Assembly: GCA_949317995.1 (NCBI GenBank)
Contig: OX439036.1
Span: 88,759,920-88,823,919, forward strand
DNA: 64,000 nt
DNA from: Acholoe squamosa
Taxonomy: Eukaryota > Annelida > Polychaeta > Phyllodocida > Polynoidae
Reading direction: 5' to 3'
Shown: piece after piece, positions 34,201 to 43,605 of the stretch
Layout of the letters: every line of letters begins with the position of its first letter
Numbering within the stretch: the first letter of the stretch is position 1
The notes under the pieces: generated by a model
Databases searched by the model: none
What the model saw: only the letters and a program-made list of their open reading frames with translations
Told to the model about the DNA's origin: nothing
Program-made: the position numbers and the translations under genes

Positions 34201-35067
34201 ATTGGGTGCCAGATCCTGGTATTCTATCTTACATTTTCCAAGCATAGTCTTAAGTTGATTCACATAGTCTTTATCTGAGAGAAGGGTATTATTAAACTTC
34301 CACACATTTGGGCCTCTGTCCTGGTCAGCACTGGAGATTCCCAGTGTTACCTTACTGTGGTCAGATAGCGTTCCAGGACGGATATCTGTTTTATGAACAA
34401 AGCCTGTCAAATGCTCAGACACTAGCCAGAAATCTATCCTGGATGCTTGCTCTTGCCTATGAAAAGAATATCTACGTAAATTAGGATGTCTAACTCTCCA
34501 TATATCCACTAAGCTGAGAGTATCTTGTAGACTGTATATTTGCTTCCTATACTGCCTATTAGCCACCCTTATACTATTAGTTGCCCTTCTGTCTATATAT
34601 GGGTCCGGGGTTTCATTAAAGTCACCTCCAAGGAGAAGGTTTTCGACTTCATAGCCTTTTAATCTATCTGTTATTTTATCTAATACAGCCATCTGGTCTG
34701 CTTCATAGTTTTGTGTTGGAGCATAAATATTGCATAAGACATAATCCACTCCCTGAACCTCGATGTGTAATATAATATACCTCCCATTAGCATCCAGTGT
34801 CTTTTCTAGGCACTTGTAAGGGTAATTTCTATTGAAGAGTATGGCTACACCTTTAGATGATGAGCTGCCATTTGCACATATCATATCACCACCCCACTCA
34901 GCCCTCCAAATCTTTTCTACTTCTGCTGTGCAGTGGGTTTCCTGAAGGAAGACAATATTATAACTTTCATCCTTTAGCTTCTTGAAAATAGCTCTTCGCT
35001 TATCTCTCACCCTTATGCCATTAACATTAAAAGAGCATAGGTTAATCACTCTTGTGTTATTGGTCAT
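31291..35067 (-). CDS. LINE ORF2: AP endonuclease / reverse transcriptase, 1258 aa
   Basis: Residues 1-245 form the endonuclease/exonuclease/phosphatase fold, with SFNVNGIR (12-19), QETH (42-45), NIYAPTQN (113-120), GGDFNETP (147-154), RIDFWLVS (210-217) and SDHSKVTL (235-242). Reverse transcriptase spans about 460-790, with GKCPGTDGLSAEFYKFFW (473-490), LIPKKEKD, NWRPISLLN, AVDFEKAFD (602-610) and the catalytic YADD (704-707). Near the C-terminus is a CX2CX8HX4C knuckle (CVYCDGKTDTLDHFLVKC). The protein nicks target DNA and copies its own RNA at the nick. Two conserved RT blocks look altered: GTRQRCCLSP where the family has GxRQGCPLSP, and DQSEFVRSRYIG where a Gly usually precedes FV. Activity may therefore be reduced even though the frame is open. 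Length is usual for L1-type ORF2. Confidence 0.95.
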   Translation of the reverse strand: MTNNTRVINLCSFNVNGIRVRDKRRAIFKKLKDESYNIVFLQETHCTAEVEKIWRAEWGGDMICANGSSSSKGVAILFNRNYPYKCLEKTLDANGRYIILHIEVQGVDYVLCNIYAPTQNYEADQMAVLDKITDRLKGYEVENLLLGGDFNETPDPYIDRRATNSIRVANRQYRKQIYSLQDTLSLVDIWRVRHPNLRRYSFHRQEQASRIDFWLVSEHLTGFVHKTDIRPGTLSDHSKVTLGISSADQDRGPNVWKFNNTLLSDKDYVNQLKTMLGKCKIEYQDLAPNAKWEILKYEIRKFSINYSKKKKAESKKVERELTNSLGKLTAAFDEGHDVIDEMESVKRDLKDIELKTARAIMFRSKANWSQVGERPTKYFLNLEKKNFMDKLITQLKNQNGHIVTECKDILSVQKQFYRNLYSDSYRELDDIDDRCPFIDTNNLAVLSDNQREMIERPLSKSAFLNSLKSLKNGKCPGTDGLSAEFYKFFWNDIGDDVSQSLLYATETGSLSQEQKRGIITLIPKKEKDRLQLGNWRPISLLNTDYKIYTKALAERIKPHLPSIISSDQSEFVRSRYIGTSIRTVEDILAYTTKFSRPGILMAVDFEKAFDKIRWEFIFKALERFGFGEKYISWVRILYKDIVACVINNGYTSDWFELACGTRQRCCLSPFLFVIAVELLAHNVRMNVDIKGIRLGTREVKICQYADDTTCFIESAAALHHLLDCLRRFRRYSGLKVNRYKTQYLALGGIDTSQTGLEGLAWSERLIVLGISVASNRTEAQNYSWNFEPQIQKITNISDDWRHRNISLKGKTIIINSLMLPCVMFPASVTTTPSRAIDEVNRIVDKFLWGSNRNKVARARVQAQTKHGGLAVGNFKTKIIVSNINWIKRFYWDTAMVPCDFIKLFLHEVSDLKLFIHTKSDINIPREASPFYYQVLKDWHEFQNVSLVRETEVRNEVLWKNKFITINNTPIVWKSWREAGIVRVEDLLDNGSFMSDTQISQRYGVQCNFLQALQIRQSIPGSWRASISSDEIQRPNDCIWVIDNTPDVVNLFSTSSKELYWIVLYRHSQQMPRNEMKWAKVFPKVQFTKVPWYDIYMCPYQVSRETKLQSFQYKVLHKILACNKYLFDIRAKESPECVYCDGKTDTLDHFLVKCPPVAYFWKSVIRWINTVAKIDTGNLDEHELILGLCRKIPNDDIINNVMLRTRFYIYRQRLYHKCHLDLLQWIGEFKHSLLSEQFICSLENKQKKFRKWEAILDSM

Positions 35068-35555
35068 AGCCTTTTGGATATAGAATAGGGGTCATATTAT
35101 GTTTGGTTTTACACAGAATTTGTGGGGTATCAATAACTCTACTTCTTAGGTTCAGTTGTCTTACAATCATCCACAGCCACGCTGTGAGGGTACAATACTC
35201 ATATATCATCATATACGCCTTGCTAACATTCTGTTGGCACCTCATAGAAACAAAATACAATAACACAACTACCAAAATGATGTACATAATCTTGCGCATA
35301 CAAATAACAGATAAACATAAACACACAAGAAAAGAAAAGTAAAGCAACCACATTTAGTTGCTCCATAGACCATGCGTCTCATGCAACTGAGAGAGCTGTT
35401 TGATAATATGTTCATTTTTGTTGGGTATTTTATTTAAGACTATCGCGATCCATCCCTAAGTTGAATGAATCTTGAGCACCACATGGTTACACCCAGCTGT
35501 TGCAGTCATTACCATCAATACACACATACATGTACCCATTTTGGGACCAAGTAAG
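35068..35555 (-). other. LINE inter-ORF spacer
   Basis: The 488 bp between ORF1 stop and ORF2 start is AT-rich. A frame of 98 codons overlaps the ORF2 start (35353-35057 on -) but has only a hydrophobic, low-complexity product. Confidence 0.5.
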
Positions 35556-37112
35556 TTAGGCAGTATCCTCAAATTCCTGGCGCACCTCTTGGAGAATTTT
35601 ACCAAGCAGGTTTTTTCCAGACCATAGCTCTTGGTTTAAGGCGTTCTTATCAGTCAGTCTCATCCCTATGCCCCATACAGCATCTTTTGAGGCTTCACCA
35701 ATAACCTTATTTCCTGTGCTAAGGAGACGCTGGCGAATGAGTGGATTTTGTTGGACCTTAGCCCTAATCCCTTCCATTGCAATGGACTTGGATTTAGCGA
35801 TCCATTCGTCCTTGTGCTCTTCCCTGCACTTGTGTAGTATGCCCTTTAGCTTGGCAGGCACATCCAGCCGCCATGCCCGTCTCTCTAAGTCTTCACGCCT
35901 TGCGATAATGCACCTTTGTATGGCGAGGTATTTCTCCATCGATGTGTAGGTCTTGTCTCCGATCTTAAATGTAGCAGGGTAGTGGTTGCTAAAAGGGGAG
36001 GCCTTGGTGAAGAAAACTACAGTGTTCTCATTCTCTAGTGTAGCCAGAGCCTCTGGTCCCAAATATTCAGGAAGAGTGTCCCAGTTTTCTTTGTTGTAGA
36101 GCTTGCCATCAAGGTACAGGGATGTGCCCGACATTCTCACCTCTCTGTAAGTACCATGGTTCTTGGCCACCCAATATGTCTTTTTAACTTTAGCTAGTTC
36201 CCCTTTCAGTTTGGTGGGGATATCCTCACTGAGCCAGAGTTGGGCACCGTTTACTTTGTAGTCCCTAAACTGTGCTCTTCGCCCCCACAATTTATTTCTT
36301 GCATCCAGGAATTTCAGCCTTATTAGTACAGGCCTTGTAGCTTGTCCGGGGTTCCTCGTAATGCGATGAGCCACGTCAATGCAGCTATTCTCCATTTTTG
36401 CATGGCGCCAAAAGATTCTTCCCAACTCTGCCCTCAAACTTTCAGATGTTTCGTTTTCACCCTCTGGGAGGCCATCCAGCAGTAAGTTCAATTTTCTTGA
36501 GTACGCTTCCTGTTTGATGGTGTTGTCCTCATTTCTCTCGAGGTGAGCCTTATTTCCTTTAACCTGTATCTCAGTTTCCTCCAGCCTGGTTTTCGTCTCT
36601 GATAGTTCGTTCTTTGTTTCCGTTAGATCCTTCTGGAGCTTAGCGACGTGCTCCTTCAGGACCTGGATGTCGCCTTTGTTGATTTCTACATCCTCTGCCA
36701 CACTTGAAAGGTTATCGTTGAATTCCTTGATGTCGTTTGCAGTAGTTAGACCAGTATTGTCGACTCTGATAAGCCGTTCTTCGATCCTGGCTAAAGTTCT
36801 AGCTAGCGTGAGTAAACTCAGCTCCTCAAGGTTGATGTTCTGGGTTAGTGTAGGTTTGCTAGCAGTACCAGCTACCCCGCTGTTAGACTGGTGTTGGTGG
36901 GCTTCTTTGGTGACCCTCAGTTTTCTATCAGTATCGTCATCAGACAATCCTGCTTCGTCAGGCATTTTTTTTTTCGCTGCTTTGTCAGTGTTTTTACAGT
37001 CCATGGGGGCCTCCCCTTCCCCAGACGAGTTGCTCTCCATTGTGACCAGTGGTGCACCGGTTGGAATAGATACAGCACCCCCACATTGATCACTGACATT
37101 TGATGTTGACAT
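35556..37112 (-). CDS. LINE ORF1 protein with C-terminal NADAR domain, 518 aa
   Basis: An acidic, Ser-rich N-terminus (1-90) is followed by a helical, heptad-rich coiled coil (about 95-200) that should trimerise, and then an RRM-like and C-terminal RNA-binding unit of L1 ORF1p type (about 201-345; NLLLDGLPEGENE, DVAHRITRN, RPVLIRLKF). The extra part, about 362-514 (36029-35571), matches the NADAR/YbiA fold: VVFFTKASPFSNHYPATFKI, TSMEKYLA with E393 at the place of the family's catalytic Glu, LLSTGNKVIGEAS (463-475), WGIGM (480-484) and LWSGKNLLGKILQEVR (496-511). NADAR enzymes cleave N-glycosidic bonds; some members remove ADP-ribose from guanine in nucleic acid and E. coli YbiA acts on riboflavin intermediates. 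In the element it should act within the RNA-protein particle. The domain match is clear by motif; enzyme activity is inferred. The same frame encodes all parts without a break. Confidence 0.92.
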   Translation of the reverse strand: MSTSNVSDQCGGAVSIPTGAPLVTMESNSSGEGEAPMDCKNTDKAAKKKMPDEAGLSDDDTDRKLRVTKEAHQHQSNSGVAGTASKPTLTQNINLEELSLLTLARTLARIEERLIRVDNTGLTTANDIKEFNDNLSSVAEDVEINKGDIQVLKEHVAKLQKDLTETKNELSETKTRLEETEIQVKGNKAHLERNEDNTIKQEAYSRKLNLLLDGLPEGENETSESLRAELGRIFWRHAKMENSCIDVAHRITRNPGQATRPVLIRLKFLDARNKLWGRRAQFRDYKVNGAQLWLSEDIPTKLKGELAKVKKTYWVAKNHGTYREVRMSGTSLYLDGKLYNKENWDTLPEYLGPEALATLENENTVVFFTKASPFSNHYPATFKIGDKTYTSMEKYLAIQRCIIARREDLERRAWRLDVPAKLKGILHKCREEHKDEWIAKSKSIAMEGIRAKVQQNPLIRQRLLSTGNKVIGEASKDAVWGIGMRLTDKNALNQELWSGKNLLGKILQEVRQEFEDTA

Positions 37113-37878
37113 ATTAAACCTGGGCGAAGTCTAAAGATGCACAAGGTCTAACCCCTACCAACTGACTAAACCTTGACCAGTGTTGGGTATTTAGTCACAA
37201 TAGGGCTGGGGAGGGACAGCTAATAGGAGATCGACCTGTGCAGTAGTTCACTGGGTTATATACTCATATTTCATATGTGGTTAAGTTGATACAGCACCGA
37301 CAATTGAGAACACATGGACATGGAGCCATGTATGGCCACTACATGTTACATAGAGCCTGCCTCCATACCTTTGGGTGCATTCTAACAATATATAGTTTAT
37401 GGGGGTTTCCTACAGTGTAGTTGCTTAAAGAATAGTTGTATACTTTAAAGTTGTAGAGTTACTGTTACTAACTGTAGTAGTAGTGTCTCGAACACACCCA
37501 GCACACTCAAGTCAGATACCACATCAAGGCTCTATGATATCTTGACTACCAACTGCCTGTTTAGCAGCATTTATATCTGCCCAGGCATGTAACTCCTTAA
37601 ATATAATGTACAGCTCAAAATTGTCATAGAGAGGCCCAACAAACGCCAAAATGATCGTGAAAGTCTACCGAGTAAGGCTACGCTTATGCCGTGTTGTTAT
37701 TGTTTATATGGGCCGAGCGGGAAGACGGTTTTTGTCATGTACTTCCTGTTGCTACTTGCTTCAATTATCACTCAGTTCTGTCCATGTGCGACCTAAATGT
37801 GGTTTGTTTCTGTGTAATTTACTGAAGAATTTGAGAGGGACTTCACATATACAGGTTCCTTGGTACTTGTCCGTTTGT
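37113..37878. other. LINE 5' UTR and flank
   Basis: Upstream of ORF1 on -. The LINE 5' end is not sharply visible. No repeated terminal sequence matching the 3' flank was found. Open frames are short. Confidence 0.35.
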
Positions 37879-38262
37879 TCAGCGAAGCTTGTGCTCCCTA
37901 ATAGGGCTATAGAATGCCAAAAAAACAGTTGTCTGCTGGGAGTGATATTGCTGGGCACTTCTCTGGCTGGGTGCGTTCGACTCTCCTCGTCTCCATTTAT
38001 TTTGGCAAAAAGTTTTTAGAAAAAGAGTCACATCACCAAATCTTTCAAATTTCCCACCAAAATGACGACCTCTGATTGGTCCATTCAAATTAGGGCTAGT
38101 CTCTTCCAATGGTTTTATCTCAGCTTTGTACCCTGTATTTTTCTGTGTTGTATCTAATTGGTGTAATTGGGGAAGCTGATTTGACCTAAGTCTTTTAGGT
38201 AAAAACTCATCTGGTATTTCTTCTAACTTGTCCATACTGTATATGGTACCATTGACCTTCAA
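37879..38262 (-). pseudogene. Possible fragment of another LINE ORF1 C-terminal region (weak)
   Basis: The frame starts MKVNGTIYSMDKLEEIPDEF, which resembles the LINE ORF1 segment LYLDGKLYNKENWDTLPEYL (332-351) in the order Gly, Tyr, Leu and Pro. This is where the RNA-binding unit ends. The following residues (FGGKFERFGDV) match neither NADAR nor anything else I know. It could be a decayed relative of the neighbouring LINE or a chance frame. Confidence 0.25.
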
Positions 38263-40080
38263 GGCCTATTCTGAAATGGAAACTGGTTCATTGTTTTCTT
38301 GATTGAATTTTGCAATGGGAGCATGTCTTTTCGGATTTATGGGGGTGGAAGGGTGTCTCAACCTTATAACTTTGTCTCTCCTCTATGATACCTACACTGA
38401 GTGGAGCAGGTGAATAGCCTAGACTCTATGGAGGGACTGTGTGACACCCCTAATTCGGAGGGCTTTCACAATTTTGCCATCCATTGGAATGCTTAACTGT
38501 TTTGAAATATCTTTTGTAGACCTTTACAAGTTCATTGTAAAGAGGTGATTCCATGTCAGGCAAAGTTTCTGTCAGGCAAGCCCATCAGGCACCTAGCTTT
38601 TGCCTGATAAAGTCAAACCTGATTCCACTAGGGGAAGTTGACTTTTTCAGTCAAAAGTTAACTTTTTCAGTCAAATATCCCCATGACAGAGGTTATATCA
38701 CCCTCCATTCATCCTTACTTAAGGGAGTGATCATTTTTTAATAACAGGGGGGTTGGTGGGTTTGCGCATGGACACAAGAAAAAGATTTTGACCTTCCCCC
38801 TCTCGAGGGACAACTCTTTTTACCCCTCATAGGGGACAAATATTGCTTGCAAACGTGCCCTATTCACCTATAGTTCACCAGCCTCTTCACTGAAAACAGG
38901 TGAAATTATTTTGACCCCCTCAGAGGGCTTGATGAAATTCTGACCCCTAAACTCTCCCCCCCCCCTGTTTTTGATAAATGATCATCTGACACCCCCACAG
39001 TTACAGAGATATGATATTCTGAAGTTTTAAAAAGGACTATCCAACTACATGCACACTAAGATGGCAGGTAGCAACTAGATGCACCATACAAAGTAGGCTT
39101 AGTAATAAAACTACCTTGCTGGTAGGTCTCAAGGAGAGTACAGATCATGTCAAGAATGATGGCCATAGCTTTGATGATTTCTGAGATGCAGCATTTTGAA
39201 GTTTTGATATGGGATTGTCCAACTATGTGCAAAGTTTGAATGTTTGACATCAGTCCCAAATTTGGTGTGCGGACACCTATCATGGCAAATAGAGTGCATG
39301 CAAAATCTTTACATGTTAGCTGCAGCGGTTTCTGAGAGACATTGCTTTCAAGTTTTGAAGTGCAGAAATTCTCTAAGTCCTAAAGGTATTCTCCCATATA
39401 TCTTGACTGAAAAAGTTGACTTTTCAAAATATCAAAAAAATTCGATATTTCCTGTCAGGCAGACATTAAGTAGAAAAGTGAGAAAGTTGCCTGAAAAAGT
39501 TAGGAAAACCTGATTCCACTATCAGTCAGGCACCCAAAAGTCAACCTTTTCAGTTAGATTTTGCTGACTTGCCTGTAGTGGAATTAGGGTTTCTGATTCA
39601 GTCAAAGGTTAGCTGATGAGGTTGACAGAAAAAGTCAACTTTTGGCTGAAAAAGTTGACTTTTAACAAAGTAACTGTGACATTCATTCCATCCAAGGGGC
39701 AGTCTGCCGGGATTTTAATTCAGACCGAGGTTGTAGATTCTCTCAAACTCACTCTCACAATGGCAACAACTTCATCCATGTATGCAGCTACTGCTGGCGG
39801 GCGATAAGCACCGCCCACACACCCAAAGTAACTGTGACTTCAAGACAAAGGACAGTTGGTACACCCCCCGCACACAACAACAACAACAGCAGCCGGGCCA
39901 TAGCGGCCGGCACAACTCTGGCCCCCAATCACACCAGCAGCACACAAAAAACGGCCAGAAGGCGGCCCCGGCCCATCCTATATTCTCGGGACGCCACCAA
40001 TATCCCGGATAGTAAAATCGAACAAGTACTTCGTAAGGTTAGTAACACTATAACACGCAAATCCATCCACAAAAGGTCTC
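38263..40080. other. Repeat-rich DNA left of the gypsy element
   Basis: Segments 38640-38690 and 39400-39660 contain many copies of AAGTTGACTTTTTCAG or its complement, and TGATTCCACTA occurs in both. They look like the two sides of one inverted element, split by the MITE at 38723. TTTTGAAGTTTT.(A/T)..GGGATTGTCCAACTA-type sequence occurs twice (about 39020 and 39200). At 39760-40080 a Gln/Asn/His-rich frame (ACAACAACAACAACAG) ends at the gypsy LTR. Confidence 0.4.
38723..38990. mobile_element. MITE, GGGAGTGATCA family
   Basis: The left end GGGAGTGATCATTTTTTAAT leads into AACAGGGGGGTTGGTGGG. The right end CCCCCTGTTTTTGATAAATG then ATCATCTGAC is a diverged complement. GAAAACAGGTGAAATTATTT inside matches the complement of 29045-29075. 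Confidence 0.65.
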
Positions 40081-40216
40081 TGTAATTTGTTGAAGGAAGA
40101 ACCAAGACCTTACAATTTGGTGCCTCGTGCTAGACTAACGTTTATTCCTCTATTGTCACTCAACTTCCGGTCCCTAACATTCTACACACAAGATGGCGCC
40201 AAGCGCATACGTTACA
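40081..40216 (-). repeat. Gypsy 3' LTR (136 bp)
   Basis: On + it runs TGTAATTTGTTGAAGG ... GCATACGTTACA, with TGTAA/TTACA terminal inverted repeats. Bases 40088-40165 match 44917-44994 with one difference noticed. It is short for an LTR but bounded exactly by the polypurine tract on one side. Confidence 0.85.
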
Positions 40217-40248
40217 TCTCCCTTTTTCTCTTTATTTTCTTTTTTTTT
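40217..40248 (-). other. Gypsy polypurine tract
   Basis: A pure pyrimidine/T-rich run on + (TCTCCCTTTTTCTCTTT...), purine-rich on -, abuts the 3' LTR and would prime plus-strand DNA synthesis. Confidence 0.75.
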
Positions 40249-40488
40249 AAAAAAGAGAAGTTACTATATAGCACAACCTGCACTAATGAACATGACTCAA
40301 CCAGTCTTCAATATAGCAAAGGCTACTTTGATGTGAAGAAAAAAAAAATCAAGTGTCTGTCTTCTTTTCTTGAACAGTCTCATGATAAAACGATGCAAAA
40401 TACCATAATTTCAAATCCCTTTGGATCACTTATAGTTAATGTCACAATGACTAACTGAACAGTCCTTTGAAGATAACATATAAAAGTT

Positions 40489-43400
40489 TCAAAGATCGAG
40501 CTTTTTGGGTGGTTTGCTCAACCTGCCACTACTGGTGCGATATGGAGCACCATTACCTTGAGCAGAGTCGTTTCTGCAAGTAGGAGTTGGAGGCACTTCT
40601 CTTGGGCAACTAACAGTAACAGTTGGGTGAGGTGATTTCTGTGGCGAGAGTGGCTTAGGTGGAGATGGTAAGTCAGCAGGTGTTTGCGGTATGATATCGA
40701 TAGGTGGTATGTTCACAGTTGTTCTCTGGGCCACAGTAGCCCTAGTTATTTCAGCAGTACAGTTATTGTTAGCATTCTTGTTGGCCTCATGTGTTGCCAA
40801 TCGTATATGCTGACGGTTTCTCCGATACTTTCGCCCTTCACGCTCCACCACATAGGACCTTGGCTCCTCATGATGTCTCACAACAGTCCCTGGCACCCAT
40901 TTCCTAGATCCTGGGAATGGTGACATTCTTACTGGATCACCTACCTTAAGTGGTGGTAGGTCACTTAGGTGCTTGGCATCATGATAATGTTTCTGTGACC
41001 TTTTAGATTGGTCCAAGGCTTTTCTCACATCCTTAATGTCTATTTGTTTTGGGTTTAGTAACTCTGTAGATATTGGAATTGTGTTATATGGCCTTCTGCC
41101 CATACTCAGCTGTGCTGGTGACAGGCCACAAGTCTCCATCGGTGTTGTTCTATGATCTAGCAGTGCCATATATTTCTCACTGGCTTTGGCCCAAAGTCTT
41201 TTCACTATTTGCACTGCTCTTTCGGCCTCCCCATTAGACTGAGGGTAGTTTGGAGATGATGTGACATGTGTAATGTGTCTTATAACACAAAATCGTTTAA
41301 AATCCTGACTGGAGAACTGAGGTCCATTATCTGTCCTAAGAGTCTCTGGTAGGCCATGAACTGCTAGTTGGCGCATCAGAGTCTCTTGTGTAGTTGCCGA
41401 TGACATGTCATGCAGTTTGTCTACTTCAATAAATTTAGTCATATAGTCTACAGTCAGCAAATAGTTTTGTCCTTTCCACTCAAATATATCACTAGCCACC
41501 TCCTGCCAGGGGCGTTGGGGTGTTGGGGTTGGACGTAGGGTCTCTGATGGCTGCTTATTCTGATAAGTATTACAGGTTGCACAATCACTGACCAGTTCGT
41601 CGATTCTTTGGCTCATCCCTGGCCAGTACAGTGCTTCCCTCGCTCTCTGTTTACACTTTGTGATGCCAAGGTGGGATCCATGAACCTGGGTGAGCATCTC
41701 TGCTCGAAGACTAGGTGGCACCACAATCCTCATCCCTTTATACACAATGCCATCTGAAACTGCAAGCTCATCTCTAATGGACCAGTACTCCCTTATGCTG
41801 TGTGGCACTTGTTCTTTTGTATCTGGCCAACCTTTGAGTATGATGCTGTACAGCTCGTTCATCTCATCAGCTGTTGTTTCTTGGAAACTGCGATACCGGG
41901 TTGGAGTAACAGCGATAAAGTTAACCATATTAACTGTAATATGTTCTATGTCTTCTTCTGCTTCTGGCAGGTTTGCCCGGCTCAGTGCATCTCCCATAGG
42001 AATATCCTTTCCTGGAACATAGCAGACATTTAGGTCATAGGGCTGAAGGCGTAGCATCATCGTCTGGAGTCTCATTGGCGCTGCTAAGATAGGTTTCGTG
42101 AAGATTGATTGAAGTGGTTTATGGTCTGACTGCACAACCACTTCTTTGCCAAAGACATAGTGATGAAATTTCTTGCAACAGTGGACAATAGCTAGCGTCT
42201 CTTTCTCTATCTGAGCATATCCTCGTTCTGTGCTTGTCAGGGCCCTTGAGGTATATGCCACTAGTTTGTCATTTTGGAGCAACACACCTCCTAGTGCATA
42301 GCTGGATGCATCACACTGAATCTTGACTGGTTTCCGCACATCATAGTATGCCAGTACTGGGGCATTGCAACACAGGTCTTTCAGCTTCTCGAAGCTGCAC
42401 TGCTCAGGCTCTTCCCACACAAACTCTGAGTCTTTCTTTGCGAGTGCACATAGAAGTGCTGCAATCTCACTGAGGTTAGGGATGAACTTTGAGATATACT
42501 GATCAAACCCCAGAAATCGACGTACACAATCCTTTGTCTGAGGTGTCGGCATCTCTCTCACAGAATTGACTTTGTCTGGGTCAACCTTTAGACCTTCTGA
42601 CGAGACAATATAACCAACATACTTGATGCTAGATTTCCTGACCTGACACTTTCCGAAGTTCAACTTCAAGTTCCACTCTGTAGCTCGTTCAACTACTCTT
42701 TTCATAATAGCATCATGGTGGGTTGTGTCTCTCCCTGCTATCAGAATGTCATCCATCACTGCATATGCACCCGAGATATCCTGATGCATGTAATCCATTA
42801 TCCTCTGGTAGATTTTAGGTGCGGATTTCACCCCAAAGGGTAGACTCAGCCACCGATACCTTCCAACCGGTGTGTTGAATGTTGTCAATAGACTTGACTC
42901 ATAATCCATCTTAATTTGCAAGAAACCGGATTTTGCATCAATAACAGTGAATACTTTGGCATCTCCCATGGATACAACAATGTCCTCAATGGTCGGGGTT
43001 GGGTAATGTTCCCGTCTAATCGCTGTATTTAGATCTCGTGGATCAAGGCAAATTCTTATTTTATCATTCTTCTGGACCACCACCATGGAACTTACCCAGT
43101 CTGTGGGTTCTGTGACTTTGGTGATGTGACCATCCTCCTCCATTTCTTTCAGGTTTACCACAATCTTCTCACGCAGAGCATGGGGTTGACGTCGGGCTCC
43201 ATGCACAACTGGCTTTACGGTTGGATCTACCTTGAGAGAGTAGATCCCTGGAAGAGTTCCTGTCAATTTCTTCAGCTCTGGGTATTGATCTATGCCTTGA
43301 TCGACTGTGTGGATACGCTTCAGGAGACCCAATTGTGTGTATGCTGACCCTGATAGGAGTGGAGTTTGGTCCTGCTCTGTGATGTAAAACTTAACTTTTA

Positions 43401-43596
43401 TTTCATGAGACTTCCATATGACTGGGAATACTGCAGTGCCAAGTAGTGGGATTGGGTGCTGGGTATAGGATTGATAAACACGCTTGGTTGGATGAATCAG
43501 AGGTTTATCCACCATCCGATTAAAGGTCTTCACTGACATGAAAGACTTGTCTGCACCAGTGTTGAGCTGAATCCAAACCTTGACACCACCAATCAT
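40489..43596 (-). CDS. pol: Gypsy pol: protease, reverse transcriptase, RNase H, integrase, 1035 aa
   Basis: Protease lies at the N-terminus, where the active-site block reads LNTGA (11-15): Asn stands where aspartic proteases have the catalytic Asp. RT is about 140-335 (RICLDPRDLN, FTVIDAKSGF with D220, LPFGVKSAP, VMDD 280-283). RNase H is about 425-545 (IQCDASSYALGGV, EKETLAIV, QSDHKPL, GDALSR). Integrase has an HHCC finger (H639, H642, C672, C675) and a D703, D756, x35, E792 triad. A GPY/F-like module follows (KVGDPVRMSPFPGSRKWVPG). The C-terminal 100 residues are Pro-rich and not conserved. The frame is the same as gag and is separated from it only by a stop codon and three codons. The Asn suggests decay of the copy. 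Confidence 0.95.
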   Translation of the reverse strand: MIGGVKVWIQLNTGADKSFMSVKTFNRMVDKPLIHPTKRVYQSYTQHPIPLLGTAVFPVIWKSHEIKVKFYITEQDQTPLLSGSAYTQLGLLKRIHTVDQGIDQYPELKKLTGTLPGIYSLKVDPTVKPVVHGARRQPHALREKIVVNLKEMEEDGHITKVTEPTDWVSSMVVVQKNDKIRICLDPRDLNTAIRREHYPTPTIEDIVVSMGDAKVFTVIDAKSGFLQIKMDYESSLLTTFNTPVGRYRWLSLPFGVKSAPKIYQRIMDYMHQDISGAYAVMDDILIAGRDTTHHDAIMKRVVERATEWNLKLNFGKCQVRKSSIKYVGYIVSSEGLKVDPDKVNSVREMPTPQTKDCVRRFLGFDQYISKFIPNLSEIAALLCALAKKDSEFVWEEPEQCSFEKLKDLCCNAPVLAYYDVRKPVKIQCDASSYALGGVLLQNDKLVAYTSRALTSTERGYAQIEKETLAIVHCCKKFHHYVFGKEVVVQSDHKPLQSIFTKPILAAPMRLQTMMLRLQPYDLNVCYVPGKDIPMGDALSRANLPEAEEDIEHITVNMVNFIAVTPTRYRSFQETTADEMNELYSIILKGWPDTKEQVPHSIREYWSIRDELAVSDGIVYKGMRIVVPPSLRAEMLTQVHGSHLGITKCKQRAREALYWPGMSQRIDELVSDCATCNTYQNKQPSETLRPTPTPQRPWQEVASDIFEWKGQNYLLTVDYMTKFIEVDKLHDMSSATTQETLMRQLAVHGLPETLRTDNGPQFSSQDFKRFCVIRHITHVTSSPNYPQSNGEAERAVQIVKRLWAKASEKYMALLDHRTTPMETCGLSPAQLSMGRRPYNTIPISTELLNPKQIDIKDVRKALDQSKRSQKHYHDAKHLSDLPPLKVGDPVRMSPFPGSRKWVPGTVVRHHEEPRSYVVEREGRKYRRNRQHIRLATHEANKNANNNCTAEITRATVAQRTTVNIPPIDIIPQTPADLPSPPKPLSPQKSPHPTVTVSCPREVPPTPTCRNDSAQGNGAPYRTSSGRLSKPPKKLDL

Positions 43597-43605
43597 CAGT
43601 TTTTC

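Larger units (their letters stand above)
30792..37112 (-). mobile_element. L1/Tx1-type LINE retrotransposon, both ORFs open
   Basis: On - the order is 5' UTR (above 37112, limit unknown), ORF1 37112-35556, a 488-bp spacer, ORF2 35067-31291, a 3' UTR of about 480 bp, and a poly(A) tail visible on + as T15 at 30792-30806. An apurinic-type endonuclease followed by reverse transcriptase and a CCHC knuckle in ORF2, and a coiled-coil plus RRM-like ORF1, place it in the L1/Tx1 group. Both frames are uninterrupted, so insertion was fairly recent. Target-site duplications were not identified with confidence. Confidence 0.9.

Noticed and set aside
36667-37103. 140-codon frame antisense to LINE ORF1
   Set aside because: It lies fully opposite a real, motif-bearing frame and follows its codon pattern.
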